From Streptomyces sp. P3 (GTDB lineage Bacteria > Actinomycetota > Actinomycetes > Streptomycetales > Streptomycetaceae), in contig NZ_CP028369.1 of NCBI RefSeq assembly GCF_003032475.1, positions 6,696,001 to 6,760,000 on the forward strand: 64,000 nucleotides of DNA, given 5' to 3'. Of the stretch, positions 16,402 through 27,509 are shown piece after piece. The translations under genes were made by a program, and so were the position numbers. The notes below the pieces were generated by a model. The model had not been told where the DNA came from. It was given only the letters and a program-made list of their open reading frames with translations, and made no database searches. Each line of letters begins with the position of its first letter. Position 1 is the stretch's first letter.

Positions 16402-17859
16402 ATGAGCGCAACGGGTACGGGCAGGGGTCAACACGTCGTCGTCGTGGGAGCCGGCATCGCCGGACTGGCCGCGGCCCACCGGCTGCTCGGGCGCGGGGCC
16501 CGGGTCACCGTACTGGAGGCGTCGGACCGGGTCGGCGGCAAACTGCTGCCCGGCGAGATCGCGGGCGTGCGCGTGGACCTCGGCGCTGAGTCGATGCTGG
16601 CGCGCCGTCCCGAGGCGGTCGCCCTCGCGCGCGAGGCCGGCCTCGCCGAGCGTCTGCAGCCACCGGCCACCGCCTCCGCCTCGATCTGGACCCGCGGCGC
16701 CCTGCGCCCCATGCCCAGGGGCCACGTCATGGGCGTCCCCGGCACGGGCGACGCCCTGTCCGGCGTCCTGTCCGAGGAGGGCGTCGCCCGGATCGAGCGC
16801 GACGCCGGCCTGCCCCCCACACCGCTCGGGGAGGACGTGGCGGTCGGTGAGTACGTGGCCGCCCGTTTGGGCCGTGAGGTCGTCGATCGTCTCGTCGAAC
16901 CGCTGCTGGGCGGGGTGTACGCCGGAGACGCCTACCGGATCTCGATGCGCTCGGCCGTCCCGCAGCTCTTCCAGGCGGCGCGCGCGCACACCTCCCTGAC
17001 GGAGGCCGTCCGCGAGATCCAGGCCAAGGCCGCCGCGAACCAGCAGACCGGGCCGGTCTTCCTGGGGATCGAGGGCGGCGTGGGTTGCCTGCCGCTCGCG
17101 GTCGCCGCCTCCGTCGAGGCGCGCGGCGGAGAGATCCACACGCGCGTACCGGTGAGCGGGCTGCGCCGCGACGCAGCGGGCGGTTGGCGCGTCACCGCCG
17201 GGGAGCGGGTGCTCCACGCCGACGCCGTGATCGTCGCCGTCCCGGCACCGGCCGCCGCCGCGCTGCTGGCCGCCGAGGCCCCCGGTGCCGCGGCCGAGCT
17301 GCGCACGGTGGAGTACGCCTCCATGGCGCTGATCACGCTGGCCTACCGGCGCGCCGGGACCACCCTGCCCGAAGGCAGCGGCTTCCTCGTCCCGCCCGTC
17401 GACGGACACGCCATCAAGGCGTCCACGTTCGCCTCCCAGAAGTGGGGCTGGATCGCCGACGAGGACCCGGGCACGATCGTGCTGCGCACCTCGGTGGGGC
17501 GGTACGGCGAGACGGAGATCCTCGACCGCGAGGACGCCGACCTCGTCGCGGTGTCCCGCCACGACCTGCGCGAGGCCGTCGGCCTGGCCGCCGCGCCCGT
17601 CGAAACCCGCGTCACCCGCTGGACGGGCGGCCTGCCCCAGTACCCGGTCGGCCACCACGCGCGCGTGGCCCGCATCCGCGAGCACGTCGCGAAACTCCCC
17701 GGCCTCGCGGTGTGCGGCGCGCAGTACGACGGTGTGGGCATCCCGGCCTGCATCGCGAGCGCGTACGCCGCGGCCGACCAGCTCGGCGGCGATCTCGGCG
17801 CGGTACGGGACCTCGCGGCCGCCCCGGTGCAGAGTCTGCACGGCGGAGCGGGAGAATGA
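16402..17859 (+). CDS. hemY: Coproporphyrinogen III / protoporphyrinogen oxidase
   Basis: A 485-residue FAD enzyme oxidising coproporphyrinogen III to coproporphyrin III (now called CgoX in Gram-positive bacteria, formerly HemY/HemG). The N-terminal dinucleotide motif is [20 protein letters not shown], followed by [20 protein letters not shown]. The C-terminal FAD block [23 protein letters not shown] is intact. The ATG at 16402 follows GTGGAG with short spacing. It lies 5 bp upstream of hemQ, whose product decarboxylates the iron coproporphyrin made downstream, so both form one operon. Ferrochelatase is not in the window. Confidence 0.93.
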   Translation: MSATGTGRGQHVVVVGAGIAGLAAAHRLLGRGARVTVLEASDRVGGKLLPGEIAGVRVDLGAESMLARRPEAVALAREAGLAERLQPPATASASIWTRGALRPMPRGHVMGVPGTGDALSGVLSEEGVARIERDAGLPPTPLGEDVAVGEYVAARLGREVVDRLVEPLLGGVYAGDAYRISMRSAVPQLFQAARAHTSLTEAVREIQAKAAANQQTGPVFLGIEGGVGCLPLAVAASVEARGGEIHTRVPVSGLRRDAAGGWRVTAGERVLHADAVIVAVPAPAAAALLAAEAPGAAAELRTVEYASMALITLAYRRAGTTLPEGSGFLVPPVDGHAIKASTFASQKWGWIADEDPGTIVLRTSVGRYGETEILDREDADLVAVSRHDLREAVGLAAAPVETRVTRWTGGLPQYPVGHHARVARIREHVAKLPGLAVCGAQYDGVGIPACIASAYAAADQLGGDLGAVRDLAAAPVQSLHGGAGE

Positions 17860-17864
17860 GAACC

Positions 17865-18596
17865 ATGAGTGACGACGCCTCCACCACCGAGCCCGGCAGG
17901 ATCCCCAACAAGGGCAAGCTGGCCAAGGACCTCAACGAGGTCATCCGTTACACCCTGTGGTCCGTCTTCAGGCTGAAGGACGCGCTGCCCGAGGACCGCG
18001 CGGGCCTCGCCGACGAGGTGCAGGAGCTGTTCGACCAGCTCGCGGCCAAGGACGTGACGATCCGCGGCACGTACGACCTGTCCGGTCTGCGCGCCGACGC
18101 CGACCTCATGATCTGGTGGCACGCCGAGACCGCCGACCAGCTCCAGGAGGCGTACAACCTCTTCCGCCGCACGAAACTGGGCCGCGCACTCGAGCCGGTC
18201 TGGTCGAACATGGCGCTGCACCGCCCCGCCGAGTTCAACCGCTCGCACATCCCGGCGTTCCTCGCCGACGAGACGGCCCGCGACTACGTGAGCGTCTACC
18301 CCTTCGTGCGCTCCTACGACTGGTACCTGCTGCCCGACGAGGACCGCCGCCGCATGCTCGCCGACCACGGCAAGATGGCCCGCGGCTATCCGGACGTCCG
18401 CGCCAACACGGTCGCCTCGTTCTCGCTCGGCGACTACGAGTGGATCCTGGCCTTCGAGGCCGACGAGCTGCACCGCATCGTCGACCTCATGCGTCACCTG
18501 CGTGCCTCGGAGGCCCGTATGCACGTCCGCGAGGAGGTCCCGTTCTACACGGGCCGCCGCAAGTCCGTGGCGGATCTCGTCGCCGGGCTGGCCTGA
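17865..18596 (+). CDS. hemQ: Coproheme decarboxylase (chlorite dismutase family)
   Basis: A 243-residue coproheme decarboxylase (ChdC/HemQ) that oxidatively removes two propionate carboxyls to give haem b, the last step of the coproporphyrin pathway. Recognised by [60 protein letters not shown] (candidate catalytic tyrosine) and [20 protein letters not shown], where the histidine is the probable proximal iron ligand. Length and motif set are as in other actinobacterial members. The ATG at 17865 follows GGGAG and lies 5 bp after hemY. A strong hairpin terminator follows. Confidence 0.95.
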   Translation: MSDDASTTEPGRIPNKGKLAKDLNEVIRYTLWSVFRLKDALPEDRAGLADEVQELFDQLAAKDVTIRGTYDLSGLRADADLMIWWHAETADQLQEAYNLFRRTKLGRALEPVWSNMALHRPAEFNRSHIPAFLADETARDYVSVYPFVRSYDWYLLPDEDRRRMLADHGKMARGYPDVRANTVASFSLGDYEWILAFEADELHRIVDLMRHLRASEARMHVREEVPFYTGRRKSVADLVAGLA

Positions 18597-18618
18597 CGCC
18601 CCGGGGCGGGAGCGCATC

Positions 18619-18674
18619 GACAGGCGGCGGGGCCGCGTGGGAGCGACCAGCCCCACGCGGCCCCGCCGCCTGTC
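18619..18674. terminator. Bidirectional terminator with 23-bp perfect stem
   Basis: GACAGGCGGCGGGGCCGCG... at 18619-18641 pairs perfectly over 23 bp with 18652-18674, leaving a 10-base loop. It lies between the convergent hemQ and peptidase genes, 22 bp after the hemQ stop and 7 bp after the peptidase stop, and should stop transcription from both sides. Confidence 0.85.
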
Positions 18675-18681
18675 CGGCGCC

Positions 18682-20268
18682 CTACCGCGACGCGAGCGGT
18701 TTCGGCTCCGCGTGCGCCGCGCAGGCGGAGCGCCGGGCCGGGAGACGTCCCTCCAGCAGATACGCCTCGAGATGCCCGTTGACGCAGCGGTTCGGACCGC
18801 CCGCGATGCCGTGGGTGCCGGCGTCCCGCTCCGTCACCAGCACCGACCCCGACAGGCGGCGGTGCATCTCCAGCGCACCGTCATAGGGCGCGGCGGCGTC
18901 CCGCTCGGCGGCCAGGATCAGCGTCGGCGCCAGCTCGCCCGGCCCCGTCCGCACGTCGAGCGGCCGCTGCCGTGGCGCCGGCCAGTACGCGCAGGGCAGG
19001 TTCGCCCACACGTTGTCCCAGGTCTCGAACGGCGCGACCCGCGCGAGGCGCGTGTTGTCGCGGTCCCACACCTTCCAGTCCGTCGGCCACGACGCGTCGT
19101 TGCACTCCACGGCCGTGTACACGGCGTTCGCGTTCTCCGCCTCCGCCGCGGCCCCCCGCACCGGAGCGGCCTGCGCGATCAGCTGCTTCGGATCGCCCTT
19201 CAGGTACTCCGACAGCGCCTGCGCACGAGCGGGCCAGTAGTCGTCGTAGTACCCGGCCTGCAGGAACGCGCCCTGGAGCTGGCTCGGCCCGACCGTCCCG
19301 CCGGCCGGCTCCGCGGCGAGCCGGGCCCGCGCCCGCTCGTAGCTGGACAGCACCTCCTGCGCGGTGGCGCCGAGGCCGTACACGTCGTCGTGCGCGGCGA
19401 TCCATTCGCGGAAGTCCGTCCAGCGGCTCTCGAACGCCATCGACTGGTCGAGGTTGTTGCGGTACCAGATCTGCGCCGGGTCCGGGTTCACGGCCGCGTC
19501 GAACACCATGCGCCGCACGTGGGAGGGGAACAGGGTCGCGTAGACCGCCCCGAAGTAGGTTCCGTACGACGCGCCCATGAACGTCAGCCGTTCCTCGCCC
19601 AGCGCGGCCCGCAGCACGTCCAGATCGCGGGCGTTGTTGAGCGAGTTGTAGTGCCGCAGCGCGCCGCCCGCCCGCTTCGCGCAGCCCTGCGCGTACGCCT
19701 TGGCCTGCGCGATGCGCTCCCGCTTGTACGACTCCGAGGGATGCGTCGGCGCGGGGGAGGGGCCCTTGAAGAAGCGCTTGGGGTCCTGGCAGGACAGGGG
19801 CCCCGAGCGGCCGACCCCGCGCGGGTCGTAGCCGACGAGGTCGTAGGCCGCCCCGATGCGCTTCCACTCCGGCAGGAGCCCGGTCAGCGGGAAGTACAGC
19901 CCCGAGCCGCCGGGACCGCCCGGGTTGAACACCAGGGCGCCCTGCCGGGGCACCCGATGTTTGCTGTTGTGCGGGTCTCGGCGGGTGGCCTGCACCAGGC
20001 TGACGGTCAGTTTGATCTGCTTGCCGTCCGGACGGGCGTAGTCGAGCGGTACGGCGACCGTGCCGCACTTCATGGCGGCGGGCAGTTCCTCCGCCTCGGC
20101 GCAGGCCCCGAAGGCGACGCCCTTCGCCGCGGCCCGCGCGGCGGCGAGCGCCACACCGGACGCCGGGGAACGCCCGGCGGCCGCGCCCGGGACGCCGCCC
20201 GCCGGGACGGCGGAGAGGGCGGTCAGCAGCAGGGCTCCTGCAGCCGAGTGGAGGGCGGCGGCTCTCAT
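18682..20268 (-). CDS. Secreted alpha/beta-hydrolase peptidase (tripeptidyl aminopeptidase type)
   Basis: A 528-residue exported hydrolase related to Streptomyces tripeptidyl aminopeptidases (SlpD/E, Tap). The N-terminus has a cleavable signal peptide (RAAALHSAAGALLLTALSAV then Pro-Ala-Gly). Mature motifs include the oxyanion loop VFNPGGPGGSGLYF, YDPRGVGRSGPLSCQD, the nucleophile elbow FMGASYGTYFG, the Asp-containing LAAERDAAAPYDGA and the His in AGTHGIAGGPNRCV. It probably releases N-terminal peptides outside the cell. The ATG at 20268 follows AAGGGA. The Cys residues near the C-terminus may form disulfides. It is a stand-alone gene. Confidence 0.9.
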   Translation of the reverse strand: MRAAALHSAAGALLLTALSAVPAGGVPGAAAGRSPASGVALAAARAAAKGVAFGACAEAEELPAAMKCGTVAVPLDYARPDGKQIKLTVSLVQATRRDPHNSKHRVPRQGALVFNPGGPGGSGLYFPLTGLLPEWKRIGAAYDLVGYDPRGVGRSGPLSCQDPKRFFKGPSPAPTHPSESYKRERIAQAKAYAQGCAKRAGGALRHYNSLNNARDLDVLRAALGEERLTFMGASYGTYFGAVYATLFPSHVRRMVFDAAVNPDPAQIWYRNNLDQSMAFESRWTDFREWIAAHDDVYGLGATAQEVLSSYERARARLAAEPAGGTVGPSQLQGAFLQAGYYDDYWPARAQALSEYLKGDPKQLIAQAAPVRGAAAEAENANAVYTAVECNDASWPTDWKVWDRDNTRLARVAPFETWDNVWANLPCAYWPAPRQRPLDVRTGPGELAPTLILAAERDAAAPYDGALEMHRRLSGSVLVTERDAGTHGIAGGPNRCVNGHLEAYLLEGRLPARRSACAAHAEPKPLASR

Positions 20269-20566
20269 CGGGGTCCCTTCGATGCACGGCGGCGACAGAA
20301 GGGATGTTTGGTGCGGTGGTGGGGGAAGGCAAGCACCGGTGACGGGTGTCGTCGCCAATGCCCCTTGTGCGCCCCCGGCTGGTGCAGCACGCCCCCCACC
20401 TGGAGGGCACCCGCTCACGCGGAGTCAGGTACCTGGCCGGGCTCGGGTGTCGTCCGCGTCGGGCGGGCGCGGTAGGTGATGTTCCGTTACCGGGGTGCGG
20501 GGGTGCGGGGGTGCGGGGGTGCGGGGGTGCGGGGGTGGTGGGTGTGGGGCGCGGGCGTCGGCGGGC
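20269..20566. other. Intergenic region with G-rich tandem repeat
   Basis: No gene seen in these 298 bases between two minus-strand genes. The right-hand third is dominated by the TGCGGGGG tandem repeat described separately; the left-hand part should hold the promoter of the peptidase gene. Confidence 0.5.
20496..20535. repeat. Five tandem copies of TGCGGGGG
   Basis: An exact 8-bp unit repeated five times, followed by further G-rich sequence. The plus strand has five runs of five G separated by TGC, which satisfies a four-stranded G-quadruplex pattern. It is just 3' of the DUF4142 gene (ends 20567). Confidence 0.9.
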
Positions 20567-21343
20567 TCAGCCGACGGGCGGCGGACTGGCCGCGGCCGGC
20601 GGGAGCGGGTAGGTGGGGTCCGGCGACGCGGTGAGCGGTACGACCGGTCCGGGGTCGGTCGTCGGGCCCGGCGGGGCGGGTGAGCGGTCCAGAGGCGGCT
20701 TGACGTCGGCAGCCATGTCCCGGGCGAGGGCGTCGAAGTCGACGTACCCGGTGGCCTCCAGAACCTTGATGTGGTCCAGCACGGTGGTGTTGGCGTCGTC
20801 GGCGAGCGCCCGGACCAGGGAGTTGCGGGTGCTCGCCCGTACCTGGGCGACGACGGAGAACACCCGGCCGTGCGCGAGGCGCAGGATGTTGGCGAACTCC
20901 CAGTCGTACTGGCGGCCCTGGGCCGAGGTCAGCTGACTCAGCCAGCCCTGTTGCTGGTCGTTGGGTTCGTTCGGCAGCGACAGGCCCAGCTGGGAGGCGA
21001 CGACGCGGACCCGATCGTCCAGGAAGGCGTGTCCCTCGACGAGGTGCCTGCCCGCCGCGCGCACCGCCTCGGTGGTGCCCTTCGTCTCCGCCTGGCGGCC
21101 GGCGGGCAACTCCCACAGTCCCGCCAGCCGGACCTTGGCGACGAACTCCCGGTCCAGCGCGGACAGCGGTCCGTACTGTGTCGACACGGTCTGCGCGTTG
21201 AGCACGTCCACACCGGAGTCCGCGCGGTCGGCGTACGACCAGATCGGGAAGACCAGCGCTGCGAGAGTGGCGGCCAGGCACGTGATGATGAGCCCGGTGC
21301 CGCTGAAGATGCCTCTGCCCTGGACCGGGGGTCGCGGTCGCAT
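20567..21343 (-). CDS. DUF4142 domain, membrane-anchored protein
   Basis: A 258-residue protein with one N-terminal membrane segment (TGLIITCLAATLAALVFPIW) and an extracytoplasmic four-helix, ferritin-like DUF4142 domain: LDREFVAKVRLAGLWELPAG, HLVEGHAFLDDRVRVVASQL, YDWEFANILRLAHGRVFSVV. The C-terminal 45 residues are Pro-rich and may span cell wall. The start at 21343 is fixed by AGGAGG four bases upstream; an upstream in-frame ATG at 21379 lacks a site. The function of the family is unknown. Confidence 0.88.
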   Translation of the reverse strand: MRPRPPVQGRGIFSGTGLIITCLAATLAALVFPIWSYADRADSGVDVLNAQTVSTQYGPLSALDREFVAKVRLAGLWELPAGRQAETKGTTEAVRAAGRHLVEGHAFLDDRVRVVASQLGLSLPNEPNDQQQGWLSQLTSAQGRQYDWEFANILRLAHGRVFSVVAQVRASTRNSLVRALADDANTTVLDHIKVLEATGYVDFDALARDMAADVKPPLDRSPAPPGPTTDPGPVVPLTASPDPTYPLPPAAASPPPVG

Positions 21344-21656
21344 GGTGCCTCCTGCTCGCGGCACTGCACGCAAGTGCACTTCGGTAGCGGAACTGGATGT
21401 TCTGGAATGTTACTGCGCCGGTTGTGTGCAGTTCGGCTCACCGGTGAACAGTATGATTCCGTGCATATCAGGCGAAACCGAAGGTGTGAGGGGGTGGTGA
21501 AAGTGGGGGAAACGGGCGGTAAACGGTTGATGGATGCGTCGAGCAGCGGATGGTGTTAACCCCGGCACACTCCGGGCGTTCGCCCGCACGCCGCGGACAG
21601 GCGGGCGGCCCGAGCGGTCCGCGGTCTTGGCGTTATTGGCGGGCTTGGACGCCGTG
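21344..21656. other. Intergenic region upstream of the DUF4142 gene
   Basis: 313 bases without a supported gene between two minus-strand genes. It is relatively A/T-rich between 21390 and 21540 (for example CAGTATGATTCCGTGCATATC near 21450), which suits a promoter for the DUF4142 gene. No conserved operator is recognised. Confidence 0.5.
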
Positions 21657-23288
<1,632 letters not shown>

Positions 23289-23581
23289 GGTTCCCCGTCT
23301 CCTTCGTCCCCCTGCACGGTGACGGTGGTATGACCCCGCAGTCCGCCCCCGAACCGCACCCCGCCCGGCTTCAGAGCAACATTTGAGGTTCCGCACGGCA
23401 CGACGGGCAGGACCGGCGGTACGGGAGAAGCCGGGACAGGACGGTTGGAGTCGGGCTCGAGGAGACCGGCGACCGCCGCGGGGCCGGGAGGCCGCGAGGG
23501 CGTGCCGGGGTGCGGGGGTGCGACGCGACAGGGGGCCGAGATGCGACGAGGGGACCGCGGGGGAGCGTGTGCCGCGAGGGA
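23289..23581. other. Intergenic region between PTH2 and MNIO genes
   Basis: 293 bases with no supported gene; G+C-rich, containing GGGTGCGGGGGTGCGA near 23508 similar to the unit at 20496. It should hold the promoter of the MNIO gene. No short Cys-rich precursor frame with a ribosome site was found here. Confidence 0.45.
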
Positions 23582-24283
23582 TCAGCGGGCGCGCAGGGCC
23601 GGATGGTCCGCGACGACCGTGCAGCTGCCCGGCGCGATCTCGGTGAACCCCGCGTCCCGCACCAGCGGCAGTCCACTCGCCGTCAGTTCACGCCAGCGCT
23701 GCGGCGGTGCGGTCCGCACGGCGAGCGGAAAGCCCGCCTCGCGCCACGCGGCCCGCTGCGCGTCCGACAGCTCCCACCAGGCGAGCTGCGCGCCGTGTCC
23801 GGCCTGGGCCATCGCCTTCCCCGCCGACATGTCCACCTCAGGGCTCATCCACAGCACGACCGTCCCCGGCTCCACGGCGCCGGGCGGTTCCGGGTCGTCG
23901 AGATCGGTCCCGGAGACCTGGAGCTTCGCCAGCTCCTTGGGCCAGCCGTCCAGCGGCACGGGAGGGAACACCCGTACCTCCGCCGACTTCCCCGTGACGG
24001 TGATGCCCGGCAGCTCCGCCGCCCGCCGCCACTCCGCCCCCCGGGCCCGCCGCACCACCTTGCGGATGCGGGCGTCCTGCCAGTCCCGCATGACCTGCGC
24101 CCACTCGCCGTCCGCGACGGACCGCTCGTCCCCCAGCATCACGAGCACGGCACGGGCGGCGGTCTCCAGGGCGTCGACGCGCGCGGGGGGAGCGGACTTC
24201 TCCACCCGCACGACGAGCGGCAGCACGAACTGCGGTGCCCGGTCACGGGGGTTCGGCTCGGTCTGGAAGGGGCTCTCACTCAC
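23582..24283 (-). CDS. Peptidyl-tRNA hydrolase PTH2-like protein
   Basis: A 233-residue cytosolic protein. The C-terminal half carries the PTH2 signature: [18 protein letters not shown] then [12 protein letters not shown], where the Gly-Lys and the His-containing helix form the usual active-site region, and [18 protein letters not shown] as the terminal strand pair. PTH2 enzymes release tRNA from stalled peptidyl-tRNA; a bacterial member alongside Pth1 is common in actinobacteria. The N-terminal 110 residues are an extension without a recognised domain. GTG start at 24283. Divergent from the ABC gene with 37 bp between. Confidence 0.82.
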   Translation of the reverse strand: MSESPFQTEPNPRDRAPQFVLPLVVRVEKSAPPARVDALETAARAVLVMLGDERSVADGEWAQVMRDWQDARIRKVVRRARGAEWRRAAELPGITVTGKSAEVRVFPPVPLDGWPKELAKLQVSGTDLDDPEPPGAVEPGTVVLWMSPEVDMSAGKAMAQAGHGAQLAWWELSDAQRAAWREAGFPLAVRTAPPQRWRELTASGLPLVRDAGFTEIAPGSCTVVADHPALRAR

Positions 24284-24320
24284 CCGCGCAGGCTACTGGA
24301 CCTGCGAGAGGATGCCTGCC

Positions 24321-25184
24321 ATGGAACGCGATCTACGCCTCGACGACGTGGGCCGCCGCTACGGCCTACGCGGCCCCTGGGTGCTGCGCAACGTGACCCT
24401 GCGGCCTGCCCCCGCCACGCTCACCCGCGTCACGGGCCCCAACGGAACAGGCAAGTCAACCCTGCTGCGCCTGCTGGCCCGCGTCGACGCCCCCACGGAA
24501 GGCCGGGTCACCGGCCGCCCCCGTACCGCCTACGTTCCCGAACGCTTCCCCGCCGCCCTCCCGTTCACCGCCGCCGGCTACCTCACTCACCTCGGCGCCG
24601 TGCACGGTCTGTCCCGCCCGGCCGCCGAACGCGCCGCGGACCACTGGCTGGACCGCTTCGGCGTCGCCGCGCACGCAGGCACCCCCATGAGCCGCCTGTC
24701 GAAGGGCACCAGCCAGAAGGTCGCCGTGGCGCAGGCGCTCCTCGCCGAACCCGAACTGCTGATCCTGGACGAGGCCTGGACCGGCCTGGACGCGGACGCG
24801 CGTGCCGAGCTGGAGCGGGCCGTCGCCGAGCGGACGGCGGCCGGCGCGGCCGTGGTCTTCGTCGACCACGACCCCCGCCGACTCGCCGACGCCACCGACG
24901 TCGTACTCACCGTCCGGGACGGCGGTCTGCACGCGCGCGTGGACTCCGACGCCGACCCGGACACCGCGCCCGCCGGCCCGCGGACGACGGTCGAGGTGCA
25001 CGGCCCGGCCGCGGCCCTGCCACCGCAAGCGCTCCGGCTGGCCACGTCGGCAGAGCAGACGGCCGAGCGCCGCCACCGGCTGACCGTCCCGGGCTCGCAC
25101 TCCGACGTCCTGCTCCGCGCCCTGCTGACCGCCGACCCGCCGTGGCACGTGGTGAGCGTCCGTCAAGAAGAGAGCCGCCCGTGA
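24321..25184 (+). CDS. ABC transporter ATP-binding protein
   Basis: A 287-residue ATPase of the export type. Walker A is GPNGTGKST (about residues 42-50), the signature is LSKGTSQKVAVAQALL, Walker B is LLILDEAWTGL and the switch histidine is FVDHDPRR. The last 80 residues have no known domain and may regulate or contact the partner. The ATG at 24321 follows GAGAGGA. The stop overlaps the GTG of the membrane partner (GTGA). Substrate unknown; the two-gene layout suggests export of a drug or small molecule. Confidence 0.9.
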   Translation: MERDLRLDDVGRRYGLRGPWVLRNVTLRPAPATLTRVTGPNGTGKSTLLRLLARVDAPTEGRVTGRPRTAYVPERFPAALPFTAAGYLTHLGAVHGLSRPAAERAADHWLDRFGVAAHAGTPMSRLSKGTSQKVAVAQALLAEPELLILDEAWTGLDADARAELERAVAERTAAGAAVVFVDHDPRRLADATDVVLTVRDGGLHARVDSDADPDTAPAGPRTTVEVHGPAAALPPQALRLATSAEQTAERRHRLTVPGSHSDVLLRALLTADPPWHVVSVRQEESRP

Positions 25185-25852
25185 CCGCCCTGCTGCGCTA
25201 CCAGAGCGCTCTGCTCGTCCGCTCGCAGCGCTGGCTGCCGCCGTTCCTGCTGTACGCCGTCTTCCTCGGCGTCGGCGTGCGGGGCGGCCAGCCGCTGCTG
25301 GACTCGCTCGGCTACGCGGCCGCGTTCCTGCTGCCCGTGGCCGCCTGGCTGGTGCGGATCTGCGTCTCCAACGAGCCGCCGGCCGCCCGCACCGTCGTCG
25401 CCGCGGCGGCCGGGCCGGCGCGGGCGCATCTGGCCTGTGTGCTGGTCGCCCTGTCCGCGGCCGCCGCGTTCGGCGTGGCGGCGACCATGCTCGTCACCTT
25501 CGTCAGCGACCCGGTCGGCAGCGACCACCAGCGGCGGGTCCCGGTTCTCGAGGCGGCCGGCGCAGGCCTGCTCGCCGTCCTGACCTGCGCGCTGCTCGGC
25601 GCGGCCGTCGGCGCGCTCACCGCCTGGCCGGTGCTGCGCTCGCCGGGCCGGGCGGTCCCCGCGCTGCTGCTGGCGGCACTGCTGGCGCTGGTGGTGAGCG
25701 GGTCCCCGGCGCACGCGGCCGTCAGCGGCCTGGTGGGCGGCTCCCGGACGGCCACCGTCCACCTGCCGCTGTGGCCGACGGCGGCGGCGGCCCTGTTGGG
25801 CGCGGCCGCGATCGCCGCCGCCTGCGCGCTGACGTCCCGCCGGTCGTCCTGA
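25181..25852 (+). CDS. ABC transporter membrane protein
   Basis: A 223-residue hydrophobic protein with about six membrane segments (for example SLGYAAAFLLPVAAWLVRIC, LLAVLTCALLGAAVGALTAW, VPALLLAALLALVVSGS). It starts with GTG overlapping the stop of the ATPase gene and must form the channel for it. No conserved substrate motif is visible. Confidence 0.85.
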   Translation: MTALLRYQSALLVRSQRWLPPFLLYAVFLGVGVRGGQPLLDSLGYAAAFLLPVAAWLVRICVSNEPPAARTVVAAAAGPARAHLACVLVALSAAAAFGVAATMLVTFVSDPVGSDHQRRVPVLEAAGAGLLAVLTCALLGAAVGALTAWPVLRSPGRAVPALLLAALLALVVSGSPAHAAVSGLVGGSRTATVHLPLWPTAAAALLGAAAIAAACALTSRRSS

Positions 25853-25940
25853 CCGGTTCTCGGCACGGGCGGGCAGCCGACCGCACGGGGGCGCGGGGCA
25901 CGGGGCGGGGGGCGGGCGTCTGCCCGGCGGCCGGGAGCCG

Positions 25941-26129
25941 TCATCCCGAGCACGCGGTCCGCTGGGCCTCCTGCCACTCGCACACCGGGCACAGCGTGAT
26001 GCCCTTGTAGGAATCCGGGTACTCCGTCGGCTTGCGGCACTGCACGCACTCCGCGTACGGAGGCCCCTCGGCCAGGGATGGCCGGGTTGCGTCGATCAGG
26101 CAGTACTCACGCTCGCTGTCGTCGCTCAT
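25941..26129 (-). CDS. Small zinc-ribbon protein
   Basis: A 62-residue protein with two CxxC knuckles, ECVQCRKP and LCPVCEWQ, separated by 21 residues, a typical four-cysteine zinc ribbon. Acidic N-terminus (SDDSEREYCLID). Role unknown; such proteins often bind nucleic acid or act as small adaptors. ATG at 26129, third-position bias consistent with coding. It is convergent with the ABC exporter genes. Confidence 0.75.
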   Translation of the reverse strand: MSDDSEREYCLIDATRPSLAEGPPYAECVQCRKPTEYPDSYKGITLCPVCEWQEAQRTACSG

Positions 26130-26452
26130 GACTCCAGCGTACGAAGCTCCGGCCGGTCGTCGAAGCGGAGCCACGGGCCGCCCGGGCGGAGGCGGGATCG
26201 GGCCGGTGTGGTGGGCGGGCAGCGAGGTGTGGGCGGCCCGTGCGGAGCGGGTGGGAGGCGGTGGGCGGGCGGCGGGGGTGCGCCCGCTGAAGCGGTACGC
26301 CGGTGGTCGGTGGTCGGTGGTCGGATGGGCGTCGGGTGGTCCCGCGTGGGGGCCGACGGCGCAGGACCGTCCGGCTCGTGGACTCGTGGACTCGTGGGCC
26401 CGGGGGTGTGGGGAGGCGGTGGTGCCGCACGTTCGACCGCCGGCCCTGCAGG
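26130..26452. other. G-rich intergenic region with short tandem repeats
   Basis: 323 bases without a supported gene. It contains three exact copies of CGGTGGT at 26301-26321 and a double GGACTCGTG near 26375-26395, embedded in G-rich sequence. The zinc-ribbon promoter should lie at its left end. Nothing else is recognised. Confidence 0.55.
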
Positions 26453-27373
26453 TCACCGCCGCCCGCTCGCCGCCGCGATCAGCTCGGAAACCTTCACGAA
26501 CCGGTATCCGCGCCGGCGCAGCTCCGGGACGATCGTCCGCACCGCCTGCTCGGTCGTCGGAGCCGCGCTGCGGGTGCAGTGCATGACGACCACCGAGCCG
26601 GGCCGCACGCCGTCCAGCACCTGCCGGGCCACGGCGTCCGCGTCGGTGGCGAACGCGTCCCCGCTCACCACGTCCCACTGCACCGCGGTGACACCGGTGC
26701 CGCTCACCGCGCGCAGCGCCCGGCTGTCGTAGCAACCGCCGGGGAAACGGAAGTACGGCATCGCGTTCGGCACGCCGGCCTTGCGGAACGCCGTGTAAGC
26801 CCGTTCGACATCCGTTCTCATCCCGGCCTCGGGGACGGTCGGCAGCCCGTAGCAGTCGCCGGTGAAGGCGTAGTGGCTGTAGGAGTGGTTGGCGATCTCG
26901 AACCGCGGGTCACGGCCCAGCGAGCGGGCCTGGGCGGGGTACTCCTCGGCCCAGCGGCCGGTCATGAACACGGTGGAGGGCACCTTCAGCTCGCGCAGCG
27001 CCGCGATCAGGCCCGGGTTGTCGAAATGCTCGCCGGCCGCCGCCCGGGCCCCCTGGTCGGCGGTCATGTCGGCGTCGAAGGTGAGGGCGACGGTCCGGCC
27101 GGCGGCGTGGGGCGCACTGCGGAAGACTGGGGTGAGTCCGGCCGGACCGGGGGCCAGGGTGGGGGGCCGGGAGGGGGCGGCGGGTGTGGTGGATGCGGCG
27201 GAGGCGGAAGCCCGGGGTGAGGAGGGAGCCGTGGCGGGTGTGGAGGTGGCGGCGGTGGCGGTCGGACGGGCGGTCACCGGACGCTCGGGCGTGCCGCAGC
27301 CGGTGAGTGCGGTGAGTCCGGCCGCGAGAGCGCAGAGAGCGGCGGCCTGGCGACGGCGCGCAGGAAGGATCAT
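26453..27373 (-). CDS. Polysaccharide deacetylase (NodB/CE4) lipoprotein
   Basis: A 306-residue predicted lipoprotein: signal peptide with lipobox GLTALTGCG, then a 60-residue Thr/Ala/Pro linker, then a NodB domain. CE4 motif 1 is TFDADM (a variant of TFDD), motif 2 is NHSYSH with the two metal-binding histidines, motif 3 is RFPGGCYD, and a late His is in VVVMHCTRS. It probably removes acetyl groups from peptidoglycan or another envelope polysaccharide at the cell surface. The ATG at 27373 overlaps an AAGGATCATCG context with a weak ribosome site. Confidence 0.9.
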   Translation of the reverse strand: MILPARRRQAAALCALAAGLTALTGCGTPERPVTARPTATAATSTPATAPSSPRASASAASTTPAAPSRPPTLAPGPAGLTPVFRSAPHAAGRTVALTFDADMTADQGARAAAGEHFDNPGLIAALRELKVPSTVFMTGRWAEEYPAQARSLGRDPRFEIANHSYSHYAFTGDCYGLPTVPEAGMRTDVERAYTAFRKAGVPNAMPYFRFPGGCYDSRALRAVSGTGVTAVQWDVVSGDAFATDADAVARQVLDGVRPGSVVVMHCTRSAAPTTEQAVRTIVPELRRRGYRFVKVSELIAAASGRR

Positions 27374-27509
27374 CGTATGAACCTATGCGGGACGCCCGGT
27401 GGTCGGTACGGAAATATGACCGCGGTCCCGATGTCGTCACCCGCCTGCGCGCCCGCGTGCTCCGTCCAGCCGCGCCGCCGCGCCTCACCCGGGACTCACG
27501 CGAGCCCGG

